Source: Paraphysoderma sedebokerense
Lineage: Eukaryota; Blastocladiomycota; Physodermatomycetes; Physodermatales; Physodermataceae
DNA: 64,000 nucleotides
Direction of reading: 5' to 3'
NCBI GenBank assembly: GCA_025602915.1
Contig: JAHLJZ010000113.1
Location: forward strand, 1 to 64,000
Shown here: positions 21,741 through 34,900 of the stretch, one piece after another
Position numbering within the stretch: position 1 is the stretch's first letter
Layout: each line of letters starts with the position of its first letter
Translations under genes and position numbers: made by a program
Notes under the pieces: model-generated
Told to the model about the DNA's origin: nothing
Seen by the model: only the letters and a program-made list of their open reading frames with translations
Databases searched by the model: none

Positions 21741-23705
21741 TCATTCTTGATCTTGCCCACCGCTTTGTCTACTATCTCTACTTCTACGTCCCTCTTTATG
21801 ACTCCCTCCACTTCCAGTTAGACTGACATCTGCTCCATCACTTTTTTCTACTCTTATTCCTTCTAAATCCTTCATCTCCGATTCCGTCAAATTAATAGGA
21901 GTAGCATCGCTATTCTTGTGTTTGTGCCGGTTTCTATTTCCTGCAATACTACTTTTTCTACTCCCCATCGTCGCAGCCGCAACCCGATCTCCCACATTTC
22001 TACCCATCGTAACGGTCTTATCAATCACATAAGACACTCCATTCACCATATTCATACTAGCATCTAAGACAGTTTCCCCTATTCTCTCGGATTTGGTGTG
22101 ATTCGATTGTTGATGATAATACCCTCCTTGTGTACTTGAATTACCACCCACCCCAGCACTGGATCCACCGACACGATTAGAGTTGGTAGATGAATGATTA
22201 AAACTACCGTTGATAACTGTGATTTGTTCCATTTCTTGTTTTGGATTCCCTGTATCTTCATTTTCGAATTGTGAGAATCGTTCACGACGTGATAATGTGT
22301 TGCTTATGGAATTCGCGGTTCCATTTATTACTGATTCTACCAAGGATAGTGGAAACATAAGCGCAGGTGGTTTCCAATATCCTTTTTTGTAGAGTGTAAA
22401 TCCTACAATTACGAGGAATATTAACGCGAGGAGAACTCCTGATACAATATAAGTCAACATTTGGTCACCGTTGACCATTGGTGGCGGGTTGTTCCCTGTT
22501 GGGGAATCTTGCAGGAGTTCTTGGGTAGCGCGCAATTTGAGAGCGGATAAGAGATTGATGGTTAATGTAAAATATGTAGGATGTGGAAGCGGCGACGGAG
22601 TTGCCGGATTGGTTGTGGTATCGCAAAGGAAAGAAGAGGTTAATGTCTCGGAGCCTTCGTACAGGTTCGGTGAGAGTAAATGGAGTGTTGATGGCCGAAA
22701 ATTGGGACTGTTTGGTGCGATGCAGGAATAATTTTTGTACAGATTCACTAGTGCTGGAGAAGTTCCAGACTGAATAATTCCTATTGTTTCGTTGGATTTG
22801 AGGTCTACATGGAGAATGTCACTGTGAGAGTGGTTCATCTGGGACAAGTGATCCATTTTCTACGCACCGGCTCCCCAAACCAATATTTCAGATAATATTT
22901 TTCCTCGTTTCCATTCAGAACTTGTGGAAACTAAAGATTGCATTTTTGAAGCAACTGTTTGTTCAAATATACACTCTTCCGTGGTTTGATTTGATTTTCG
23001 CAATGGGGGTATCAGTAATATGGACATTGGCATCTTGGACACTAGAAAATGCAAATAGCGAATGGGCAATTTCAATTGAGCTGACCCTATTGAGCAAACA
23101 TGGTGAGTCGATGGAGCAAGGAAGAAATGTAGCATCTACTGTGTTTACCATTCGTCTGTTGACCGCTCGAACCTCGACAGATTTGGGCCGATGACGGTAT
23201 TGGTACATCACTAAGGGTTGACACAATTTCGGCAGCGTCGACTTTAGTGAGCATCAAACAAACTTCTCCTTCTACCTCACCCGGTGGAGATTGAGAAGCC
23301 AGGCTGTGTATTGTATAATTTTGGTCGTTAGGATGGAGAAGTCGGGAAATATTGGAAATAACTTCGCAGGGTTCATTCAGTACAGTCCCGCATGTGAATG
23401 CAATATCTGGTTTTTGAAATATTATTATGTCAACGAAGGATTGCAAGTCTCTGTATAAATAATTCATAGAGATTTCAGTTAGCGCACAAGCTCAGGAAAG
23501 ATTTCAGCGCAGAATACGAAGGAAAAAACTGGTATTACTTTGTTACGTTGAATTCCAATGGTATCTCCCGATAGAGTATCTTCAAGGTATTGACGGAAAT
23601 TCTTCTATCTGGCGAAGTATTACCAGATACTTGCGACGGGCATTGCTGACAACAGATTAAAGCGATAACTGAAAATAGTATAGAGACCGAATAAAGTAAC
23701 TTCAT
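21741..23705 (-). CDS. Type I transmembrane glycoprotein of unknown function
   Basis: Exons 23539-23705, 23149-23450, 22868-23086 and 21741-22804 give 583 residues; the three introns are about 63-88 bases and phases agree. It opens with a signal peptide (MKLLYS then a hydrophobic core ending ICCQQC) and has an ectodomain with scattered Cys and NxS/T sites. A single membrane helix follows near residue 355 (YIVSGVLLALIFLVIVGF), then basic residues and about 210 disordered cytoplasmic residues rich in Ser, Asn and Gly. An in-frame TAG near 22859 falls inside the last intron and is not a lesion. Family not recognised; a receptor or adhesion protein is plausible. The 3' end faces the CKAP2-like gene. 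Confidence 0.78.
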
Positions 23706-24165
23706 CGAAGGACGGTCGCTATGTCGTATTCTACAAAGTACCAAGTAATTCAAAGAGAGATGCTCGCAATTATATCCTTTGTTCCTGGCAATAGCAGCTA
23801 AGACTTTAACGAATGTTAACAACTGAAATTCGCTCAATTAACACAATAACGCGAAGCTTGAGGAGAAATGGTGTAGCGAGAGGAGTGCGAGAGGACGGAG
23901 AGGCGAAAGAGACACTTTTCCGGAAAGTATATCTCTTCTTTCCTATTGTTAATTGCAATTCTAGAAGTTGTTACTGTCCCTGAAGATGTAATGAAAAGGA
24001 CAGTGTTGTGGGGGACGAATATCATCTGAGGAGACCGCCAGAGCCTGGGGTGACAAAAGGAGTGAAGTTCAATATCATTCACAGCTGGATTTACATCTTT
24101 ACGTTTGACGTCAGAGAGACAGTATTCGTTATTGTATTGTTATCTCAAGAGTCAGAAAGGGTGAA
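23706..24165. promoter_or_regulatory. Shared divergent promoter region
   Basis: 460 bases between the start codons of the type I membrane protein (minus) and the RasGAP gene (plus). Both promoters must lie here. I see no convincing TATA box on either side and no coding frame. Confidence 0.5.
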
Positions 24166-27100
24166 ATGATATCCCAGCATCATTGGCAGTTTCTTCAGAG
24201 CAATTATCAGAAGAAGCAAATTGATCTGTAAGTATCGTTATCTTTAATCACTCGGCAATTAACGAATTCCGGGACTCATCTTATCTCCACATAACCACCA
24301 AGGCTACATGAAAAGCAGCGAATTCTGAAGAAGTTGAATATCGTAAGCGACGAGGACAGATTATTTTCCATAACCGATTCCGCGAAACAGAGAATTGAGA
24401 CCAAGAATCGAAATGACAATCTTTTGAAGGTCTCCTACTGAATTTCAGCATTTTCATTGTTAACTGCTTTATTTAATATGTTGGATGCATGGTTAGGCCG
24501 TCGAACAACTATGTCAAGATGTCAACGTTGCGGAAAGCACAAGTAGAGAGGTCAGTATTCGACATTGTCAACTCATTTTATCTCTGAAGTATTGAACTCA
24601 TATCACTTTTTTCTTGTTGATACAGAATGAAGGAGATAAATCATGCAATCTACCAATTTCAACAGAGACTACAGAATATTCATCAATAGGAAACGTGCGT
24701 TATGCATTACTCATGAAGGAAAATGACTGCCCACATTAAAAACAACTATACGTGTAGATGCAAGATTTAGATTATGCCAAGGAAATGCAAAGGAAACTGT
24801 TAATCGACATGCGAATAGGACGACACGACTTGAAACACCGAGGTAGAATAAGATTAGATCTTCGACTTCTATCTCGGAAAAAGCTAATAAGCTCTTCTAG
24901 CGGAGCTGTCACATCAGATACGGGAGGGAATGAAGTTGCGCGGACGAAACAGTTACTTCATGAAGAAACAGGATTTGATGGATTGTCGGCTCACAGAAGA
25001 CTTCATCAAAGCACAAAGTATGTACATCTCTACATGGATAATTCAAATGCGTATTGACGCTTTCGTGAATGTAGAGATCATCGGCTTTGAATATTGTGCT
25101 GAATATTCAACAGGTTTCTCTCGCTTTATGATTAAATTATGGAGACCGCGCTAATCTTTGCCATCAGATCCTCGGTACACTTCGACTTTCCATCAACTAA
25201 GCGAAGAATCTCGAGGAACCCCAAAAAGTTTCCGCAACCACGCTATACAAAGTACTGGATTAGATGATTACGAGTATGGTATGATTACCGCTGCTTTGTC
25301 TGAAGATGAAGGATTTAGGAAGCCGCATGATCTTGCGACACCACGTAAATCTGAAGTGTCTCCAACTCCTCCGCTCGAAGTCATATATATTCCGGATCCA
25401 TACTCATTTCAACGAAAAGTATTTATATTTATTTCGATAAATGAATGAGAAGTAAAAAGTAAAAATCAATACCTCGTTGCAAGATTTTAGATGACTTCGA
25501 TTCTGAGCAGAACCACACAGTTAAAAGACCTCCTCAAAATGGGCCGATCTCGCTCATCGCTGCGCAAACCCAGGTCAATACTCCGACAAGTGAAACGAAT
25601 ATTAATAAAGAGTCAAAGCAGAATGCCCTCCCAGAATCATCTGAAAAAGTTCATACAAATGGGAAACTAAATCCCTTCAAGGCAAGCGCAGCCCCTGAAC
25701 TGACCGACGGCGACTCAACGGAGCTTCCGTTTTACTTACGACTTGATAACGCACCGCCCCAAGATTTGAATGATGTTATTCATTATGCGGAAATAACGAG
25801 GCAATCGTCTTTGAAAAAGCCACCGCAACGTAAAAACACAATTGGATCGAAATTCGGAGAATTCATCCACAAAAGTGCGAGAAGACTATCCTTGTCTTCA
25901 AAAACAAAAGGTAAATCTTCTCTTTGTGGTCGAAATACGTTTATTATCTGCGGCAAAAAAAGTTTAATGGCTCAACCCTTCTCACTAGCGGAAAACCAAT
26001 GGATGATTCCCGAAGATTCCGACTGGGAAGATGAAATCCGCCTAGAAGGGCATCTTCAATCTTCCCCATCAACACCGACTGCACGAACCTTTTCAAAGGT
26101 TCTTAATCTCCACATTTGCATTTTATTCTGCTTCCCTTGCTAAATATTTTCGGTTTAGACTTCTTCAAACCGTTTCTCTATTCCTCATACGTTTGACTTT
26201 AAAGATGACCCCTTTAACTGTCCGCAGTTCGCGGAACCAGTATCGACCGCGACTCGTTTGATTATACTTCGTCAATTAATCGATTACCGCGAGAGGTCAA
26301 ATTCTCAGCTCATATCTGTCGAAGCCAATTTTAGCTGGGATTGCACCGTGAATCGGCAGGCCACAATTTTGAAATCCGCACTCCACGGAGGTTCCTTAGA
26401 AAGTTATACACCTGGTGAATGTGGAACGACAATGTTGAGTTTAATCAAGCACTTCCCCGGTGGTTTGATTCCAATGTACGTTTACAACCAAATAATCAAG
26501 AATATACGCATCCTAGTGCAAGCTGAAGCTGAATTCAAGAGGGTCATTGATATGAATGTATGCGGTAAGCAACTTCCTTCATTTTACAATTTTAAATAAT
26601 TTATTATCTTGCTAATTAACTAATTTCATAACTTAGAAATTTGGAATTTGTTCATCGGCCACGCCGTTAAGATTATACTTCAGAACAAAGTTAGCATTGA
26701 AGATTTCGCTTATGTGTTTGGGAAAACGTTGATCCAAAAAGGCCTGGAACAGGAGAATCAGGTATGTAATTGCAACTTTAGCGATATCCGAGCTATTCTC
26801 CAGTATCAACAATTTGTCTCCGTAGTCAAGTCCAGCATACGTTCGTAGAAACGTGCTGTCAATGTGCCAGCGCGAAGATTTTCCCCTCTCCTCGGTGAAG
26901 CAGGTAGCACATCATATTCATAACCTTGATTGACCATTTCATTGAAGCATTCTCTACAGCTACTTTTGGCGTCCGATATGACTCTTGTTATGGTTTTGTT
27001 ATATCTCGAGGAAAGTGATTTGCAATCGCAGCACAATCTCAGTGTTTCCTTGGTCACGTTGTATCACTCTGATGGGTCACTGTTGGAACTGCTGGAAGAG

Positions 27101-28490
27101 AGTACATTTCAAGAAATTAACCGACAGGGTAGCCTTTACGCTTTAACTTCGTTCACTGTTGTCAAATTTGATGCCTTGTTTCTTTAGTACTGGCGGAACA
27201 CTGTTTTAAACGTCCTAGTGTCGCCACGGCTATGGTCATGACTTACTTCCGCTATTGCGGACTTGCGTGGCTTAAAGAGTGTCTTGGTCCTATAATACCA
27301 TTGATCATAACCGCCGGACCGGAGAACTATGAAGTACTTTATCCCTATATCTCTCAATGATCAATCATAAATGAATGATGCTGATGATATTATAGATCGA
27401 TCCACAGAAACTGCCAACAAAGAACAGGAAGAAGTCATTGAAGAAAAATGTGAAGAACGTGAAGAATATTGTGGATTTATTACTCGATAACATATCACGA
27501 CTTATACCTCAAATGCCTACGTAAGGGCGAAATACTTCTACCATTCGATAGTTTTATTTCTAATCGCGGTCATAGGATACTTCGTTCCGTTTTCAAGCAT
27601 ATTCTTCGAGCCACGAATATTGTGTTCTTGCGACCTGGAACCCAAGCTGTCCTTAATCTGTTGTACTTACATTTAATTTGTCCAGCACTAGAAGATCCGT
27701 ATAGCTATGGTATAGTTTCAGGTAAGAGCATATATTATTATTCTCAGTGCTTGTGTGTTTAACACACTTTTTAGCCAAAGTGAATTCGGACTGTCAGGCA
27801 TCGTTAGCCATTGTTTCTCGTTTAATAAAGGTGATTTAAATCTGCGAGAAACTACTTGTTCAACGCATTTTAACTGCTGATATATAGGGACTTGCTGTGA
27901 ACACTACATTCGAAGACCATTTTGCCATTTATAACGATTATATTAAACGACATGAGTATCAAATGACCAAAATCTTGCATCAAATTGTGGTTGGTTTAGA
28001 TTCACCATATTCTGTCTGACTCGCTTTATACCCTTGTCCATTGATTAATTGTGAATTCACCAGAACATTCATAATATGGGTCTTGTCGATCCTAAAGATT
28101 CGGTATTCGCGGAGACATCCTACCGCATTCCAGCCGATGACCAGAACATACAGAATAGTTTACATTATATAAAAGGTTATATTGTAAAGAAGCGTAACGA
28201 AATTTTCAATTCATTATCCGAAATGGAAAAATCAACGGAAGAACGAAAACGTGTTAGAATGGAGAAAAAGGGGCATGTAAGTTTTGTTGATACTTCATAT
28301 TTTCAACATCAGTTGATTCGGTGTGAAAAGTTTTGGGTATCGGTATTAAATCTTCGTCTTTCATACGACAAAGATGATACGATTCGTTGAAGCAGTGTTA
28401 TCTGATCGCGTATATACTGCAAAATATAGGGAAGAAAGCGAGGAGAAGAAGATAGCTAGCGATAAATTGCGAATTAAACTATTTTCGTAG
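24166..28490 (+). CDS. Ras GTPase-activating-protein domain protein, catalytically atypical
   Basis: Nineteen exons close exactly to 1024 residues, starting 24166-24227, 24303-24429, 24497-24550 and ending 28064-28276, 28374-28490. The N-terminal 170 residues are charged and helical (coiled-coil-like), followed by a disordered Ser/Pro-rich linker. Residues about 480-635 faintly resemble a RhoGAP fold (MLSLIKHFPGGLIP, DFAYVFGKTLIQKG). Residues about 640-915 are a RasGAP domain: FKRPSVATAMVMTYFRYCG, EIDPQKLP, then LHLICPALEDPYSYGIVS and SRLIKGLAVNT. In active RasGAPs the first block carries the arginine finger (LFR) and the second FLR; here they read FKR and YLH. The last intron uses a strong GTAAGT donor at 28277; unspliced, the frame would end at 28390. 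Confidence 0.8.
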
Positions 28491-28571
28491 ATTTATTTGT
28501 ACAAAGTTTATGCTGTATGAACAAAGCTTGCGTTCACCTGCGATAGATGGTATTTATATAAATAGATTATT

Positions 28572-31500
28572 TTATTCAGGCAACATTGATCCGATATCAT
28601 CATTCCAGTCATCCTCTTCAGGATGTTTTTTCTAATAATATCATGATGTGAGCTTGTTATAAGATTATGCTTCAGCAGTAGAAGAGACATTCACACATAC
28701 CGCTTGACTTTGATCACCTTGAGTGCCATATCGTTCGTAACCTGCAAATTTTCAATTAATAATCTTCGGGCAAACCGGACACAGTAGTCGCGCACACCTT
28801 CCGTTGATTTTTTATTGTCACCACTCCTTATTCTCATTCGGTCTTCTAGCCCAGTCGACCCGATTCTGCCGTATATCCCAACACTATTGCTTTCACGCCC
28901 TAAGTGGCCGCTCGGTAAACTATTCGAGGATTTCGTGGAGCCCGCGGATGGTGGATGAGAAGGCGACGATTGTAATTTTTGATCAAGTTTTGAAAGTTTA
29001 GACTGATATTCTTGTAACTCGGGTAAATGAAGATCAGTGGCCAAGCGGACCATGAATTGAAGACCTGAATATTACATTAGATCAACATGTTAGCGAGAGC
29101 TAAACAGACTTTGAAATGGGAGGTAAAGGGAAGTGAGAATTACATTCAATGTTAGTCGGCCATTTATCATGAATTTTTCGGTACGTCGCCATTGCGCCCT
29201 GGTAGTTGCCACTCCTTCGTAAGCAGCTCGCGATCATCAATTGCCACTTGATTTCATTCGGTTGAATCATGGCTGCCCTTTCAAAGTAGTTTATAGCTTG
29301 CTCGTATATTTCGCAATCGAAGTGGTAGCTGCCAAGCCAAGATAGTACCGCTATATTCGAAGGATGGTAACGATAACTCTGTGATTTCAGAATGAGTTAA
29401 ATATGGTATTTTGAATTTTTTACATCCTAAGAATGAGGAAGAATATTTTGAACTCACTTCGGAGTAAAACTGAAACCCCTGAACCTTGTCAGAATCTTTG
29501 ATATGAAGTTCCCCCATTTTGGCCAAGATAGATGGATCGGTTGGACAGAGCGAAAGCAACATGCTATACCATTCCATGGCTTGAGCAGTATTATTCAACT
29601 TTTCATGACTAATAGGAAGAACGGATCAGCTGCACAACCCCAACAATTAGCATTCAAGTATCCATACATATCAGCGATTTGAAGTATCACTTCTGGACTG
29701 CTCCTCAGTATGGCGTGCAGCTTCTCAAATATGCGTAGTGCTTCATCGTAGTTTTCCAGCTTTTTGTTCACAAGCCCTAGAATTTCAATGAATTGGTTAT
29801 TATGATAAGAGAGTCATGGCGTTTAATTTCCGACCTAAGTTGTACATCGCTTCAGTGCATAGAGCGTCCATGCTAACTGCCTCTTCATATAACATCTTGG
29901 CCTTGTCGTAATCACCTGGGAACACGCGATTAGTACAAAGTAGAATGTGTTATACAGGAGGCGTCTACAACCTTTCAAATAGTAGCAATTCCCTTTGTTC
30001 ACATGAGCTTTTGCATTGTATCGATCATGGTTGATCGCAATATCTGCATACTGCTCGGCTTGGTTATAATCACGTTCGAGATAATACAAGAACGACAAAT
30101 TTGTCGCTGTGGTTCCCAATAATTTCTGATCTTTCTTTTCAAAGGACTTAAGTGTATCCATTGCCTAATTAGTAATACAGATAAGACATTTTCGTTAGAA
30201 CAAAAAAAAAACAAAAAACAAAAAACAAAACAGAACCTTTGAAAAATCTTTTAGGTTGAGGAATGACAATGCTTTGGCCATTTCTAATTCTGAGGCCACT
30301 TCTGCAAGCGGCGAACCTTTGATGGTATCAACAATCCAGTCAAATCCTGAATTGGGCTCATCCGACTCATCCAGCAAGGGAGCAATCAATTTTGCAATCA
30401 TAACAACATATCTTTCATTCGTCTTCTTCCTGCGATAGTTCGACGTCAAAACCCAAAAAATACAGAAAGAAACAACCCCTCTATACCTCTGTCTCGCCAT
30501 CGCCCTGAGGCTGTCTTCATTAAGTAATTCAAAGTCCGTTATATCGTCACCGGTTTTCGAGTTGCTTAGCGGTTCATTCCATCCGTCCGTTTGCTCAATC
30601 GAAGGAGTTTGAATATTAACAAGTTTGGCAAACCCCTTTCTCGTGCGGTCCTTCTCGCCCAGGGCATAATAGCAAAGTAAAAGATTAAAACCTGAAAATG
30701 GTGGAGAACTCACGAGTTAGCGGTTGGGACAATTGAGAATTTGTGAATGTTTCAATCGCACCTGCTTGATAGTCGGGATTCGCTTCCATAACGGTCTCGA
30801 AGGACGTAACTGCATCTTGCAGTTGACCGTTCAAGACAAAGGCGCTTCCCATGTTTCGCAAAATACGGAGTCTAAATCACTAACAGTATTATTTTTGGTT
30901 GGGAAATAAGCAATTGAAACAAGAAGATACAGACCTTATTTCTTTATTGGTTTGAGGAATTTGATCTAAAGCCATTCGATACATTTTTACAGCCTGATCA
31001 AATTTCTTCAGTTCGAAATAAATATTCCCCATATTAACTCTTAATCTGCCACTTTGCGTGAACATTTTGTTCTTCACAATTACACCATATGTGTTAAGAC
31101 TTTCTTGGTGCATCTTATTTTGATGGTACGCATCGGCCAGTGTCAATAGTACACAATACGTTAAATCAAGATTGAGTGCTTCGGAAGACGACGTTTGAGC
31201 TAATTGTTCTCTCTGTTTTGTCAGTTGCCTTTCCAATTTTCCAGCTTCTTTGGCCTTTTCAAGTGCGCTTTGCGGTTCACCTTTCTCTATTAGAATGGCG
31301 CATTCGTCGAGAAGAGTGTAGATTTTCTTCTCGCTCTGTTTGATTTGTTCTTCCAGCGGAATTTCGTTGGAATTCTCTGCTGCCTTTGCTACATGTAGAA
31401 AGAAAGTACGATGTGCGTTTGTTATTTCGGGACCTTTGTTGTGTGATTGTAGTGATAGATGGTGACGTCAAACTTCATAAATACTGCGTTACTTACGAGC

Positions 31501-31722
31501 CATTTTGAATGGATCAAACATCCTTGTTGCAGTTCCAGGCCGGCCTTTACTTGAATATCCTGCTGCCCTTTGGCTAGTTAACGGTCTTCCCATTTTCTTT
31601 GGATCCTGAATGGCCGTTTTGAATCCCGTGGTGGGATATCCACCTGCCTGACTTTGTAGATTTCGACCGTAAGAGGAGCGAAGAGTGTTATACTGTGTAT
31701 TGTATAGCATTGGATTGTACAT
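28572..31722 (-). CDS. IFT88: Intraflagellar transport protein IFT88
   Basis: About twelve exons on the minus strand, 31497-31722, 30935-31388, 30762-30871, 30487-30691, 30237-30429, 29972-30164, 29835-29915 and further small ones. The N-terminus carries the family signature GRPLTSQRAAGY with MFDPFK. Then come tandem TPR repeats (for example AYHQNKMHQESLNTYGVIVK and AHVNKGNCYYLKGDYDKA). The C-terminus is acidic: KKHPEEDDWNDDIGSMLPE. IFT88 is a core TPR subunit of the IFT-B complex that builds and maintains cilia and flagella, so this organism should make a flagellated stage. The last splice junction (near 28700) is ambiguous: only less common donors (GTGATC or GTCAAG) keep the frame. The stop is 81 bases from the convergent RasGAP stop. 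Confidence 0.93.
30201..30231 (-). repeat. A-rich (T-rich on sense strand) intronic tract
   Basis: Runs of 5-10 A separated by C on the plus strand. On the coding strand this is a T-rich stretch inside an IFT88 intron, just after the donor. Confidence 0.7.
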
Positions 31723-31957
31723 TTGATGACGATACGTGAGGCAATAAATTCAATACCGATATAATAAATGGAAGAATATCAATGATGAATGTCCATAAAT
31801 GCTCGGATGAACGCGACGGACAATGCACCGATTTCCAAACGGATCCTCAATTCCTCATCATTCACTCGCAGAAGGAAAATGTTGGTTATTATTTACTTTG
31901 TATATCTTGTATATGAGTAGTAAGAAGCATTTACATATCAAACTATGTACGTTAGAA

Positions 31958-34900
31958 TTATTTACTTTCATCTTCACTCATGCTGCTATCGTCGTCGCTG
32001 CTGATTGTGAACTTTGTCTCATCTTCCGCATCATTCTTGTTGCTCTCGGCACTAGATCCATTACCCCGACCTCTACCTCTACCACGACCACGACCCCTCC
32101 TCCCTCTTGTCCCACGACCTCTGGCAGTCTTCTCACGGCTGTTCAACTTCAGTCCAGTATCCCGCTTTCTTCCCGTACCTCGTTTCCGTATGGTGGCTTT
32201 TCTTTGAGTAGTGGCCGATGACTCGGTTCCGAGTTGCGAGGAATTCGGATTGTTCCATGTGTTGATGACGTTTTGAATTCTTTTGGAAGCTTGAGATAAC
32301 TTCTTGTCCAATGCAGATTGAATATCCACTGAAAAGAACGACGGCAACGTAGTCTGTACACCAAAGTTCTGCAGAAAATTGAATTCGTTAATACATTAAC
32401 CCCAACACCTGCAGAAGTAGATGCAATGAACTCACCTTGCGATTGTTCATTTCCTTCAGCACTGGAACAACGACACCGTCCACCTTTTCACTATCCCATC
32501 CGAGTCTCTCCCCTAGGAATGAACGTAGACCTTCAATATCAGGTATACCCCATTGAAACCGAGTGTCGGATTCGTCAACCATTGGCCGCATATAAGACTC
32601 TCGCACTCGAGGATCTGGAAAGCCGGAAGGCATTTCGTAACGGCTTTTTGCTTTACGCTACACAGCGAGAAAGAAATATCAGAAAACGACCAAATCTTTA
32701 GAGACTCAGGAATAAATCTCACCAATTTCCTCCTGATAACACTTTCGCCCTCCGAAGGTTTTTCACCCACTTTTATACTCCTCCACCAAGATGCAAACTT
32801 TCTCATACTCTCATATGCATTTCCATCAAAAAATTCACTCAAAATTTCCATCGCTGTTACGACTCCTACTCCTGATACACCGGAAGTATAATCACTCCCG
32901 CATAAATAGGCAATAGCTATTAATTTTTCTCGACCCATTTTCATGGTCGAATAAATATCTACAAGATTATAGCTTTCGACATACTTCGAATTGTTAAAAA
33001 AATTTTTGTACACTAATGTGCCACCGAACAAGAAGACGTCGGAGTCGTCGGTGACAACACCATCCACAAGGGAATTGAGGGTTAGGTGTGCGCATTGGGC
33101 TATTAATGTAAGAGTTAACATCGGCGATAGCATAATATATTTGCTGGCTTACCTTCCGCTTCCATCGGACTTATCACATAAGGAATACCAAAAAGTCGTA
33201 AAAGTTCCTAGAAGAGTAAAGGAGTGTCAACGCCGGCCATCTTCCAACGTTCAATAAACACCTAACCATACTTGACTATCCCTAACCATATCCTGTGTCA
33301 CATCTTCAGCATCTCGTTTTTCCTTCCTTCGCCTTTCGTTTAAGGAATCAACTTCTTTTTCTAACTCTTGAGATACACTGCTGACATCTCGTTGTTGAAT
33401 AGATGAAATGAATTTTGCGAATTCTCGTGATTCGTTCTCCATTGCCTCATTTGTAACTTCCTCCTCGTCATCTGAAACAGTATACACTTGAGCTGGTAGT
33501 TTTTCAATATTGGCATCCAATACTGCAACACTGTTGGAACTAGAGTTTTGAGATTCACTCGGTAGGTTCACTGATAACGCTTCGGCTGTAGAGACCTCAT
33601 CAATGGGCGCTGGAAAATTGGGCATCACCTCGGAGTCCGAATCATTCATTAAGTTGATTACTTCTGCTTCTACATATTCTTTCTCACCCGATTTGATTGC
33701 AATCGTGGTATCAGCGGAATCAAGGATACTTGTAGAGTAATTCTGATCAGTTATCAGAAATTCAGCATCGCTTCCACTCATCGGTGATCCTGGGTCAGTC
33801 GTCGTACCTAACTTAAGATCTTGGTTAGAGTCGACGGAAACTTCGTCCGTTTCCATTTCGGAATCCGAATTCATCGTATCCATAGCGGCGTCAGTCGTTG
33901 TTTCAAATTCACTTGCGATAGGTTCCCGCTCAACTGTTTCTTCCGTGAAATGTTTCATGTTGTTGCCCGACCGAAAGTTATCCAATTCAACTTGCTTTAG
34001 TTCACTTCGGACAGGCACTTCGACTTGGACGAATTCGTCAGATTCATCGTCAGAACTTAACACTACTTGACTCTGTTGTAATTGCAATGTTTCCGTAGCA
34101 TCTAAGGTATTATCAAGGCTCGGCAGATGCTCGGCGACGACTTCCTCAAAGGCGGCATCTTCGTCGCTGTCACTTAACAGATCTATGACCTCGGGCAACC
34201 TGATATCCTGAACTTGGTTTTCGCTATCCAACAGATCTTCCTTATCTTGATCTTCATCAGATGATTCGGCACGCATGGGTGCTACTGGTACGTCATCTTC
34301 AAAATCTAAAGAATCAAGCATATCCTCATCATCGTCAGTCCATCCAGCGAACAAACCGGCATTGCTTGTCCTTCCTATGCCCTTGACCTCAACTTCTTTC
34401 CCCTTTCCTTTCAGATCAAACTTGAACATTTTTGGCTTCTTGAGGGGACTCAAAATTGTACTCTCCACATCTTCTCGAATCGATATAACCCCCTCTAAGT
34501 ATTCTTCCCACCACACGGTACTTTCCAATTCTTCAATGACTTTACCTTTGTCTGAAGTTGAATCTTTCAAAGCTTCTCGAAGTCGGGAGATTTTTCGGGA
34601 CAAGCCAATAAGTGTAGATTTACATTCATTGATATCCCATATATGTAAAGCTTCAAATAGTAGAGATGACGAAAAATATTTCGCAAACGACGACGGGCGT
34701 GTGGGGAGTTGAGTGTTATAATAGGCTGTATAAGTCGAGGAGACTTGATGGGGCGGTTGCTTGAAAAATGAGGTCAATTGCGATTGGCCTGAAGATTGCT
34801 GAGATGCTCTGGATTTTGGGGTTGACGAGGAAGAGGAAGAGGAAGGGATTGGAATATGGTTTTTGAATGAAGGTGACGGCTGATTTGGCTTGTGTGAGAT

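Noticed and set aside
22855-22862. In-frame TAG in the type I membrane-protein gene, seemingly a nonsense mutation
   Set aside because: A 63-base intron with donor GTGCGT and acceptor ATGTAG removes it and keeps phase.
24843-24900. Continuous frame through 24758-25057 as the RasGAP exon
   Set aside because: A 58-base intron with a TCTTCTAG acceptor shifts to the frame that leads smoothly into the next exon; the unspliced reading does not join in phase.
28277-28390. RasGAP protein ending at 28390
   Set aside because: A strong GTAAGT donor at 28277 and an acceptor at 28373 give a better helical C-terminus ending at 28490. The shorter form remains possible as intron retention.
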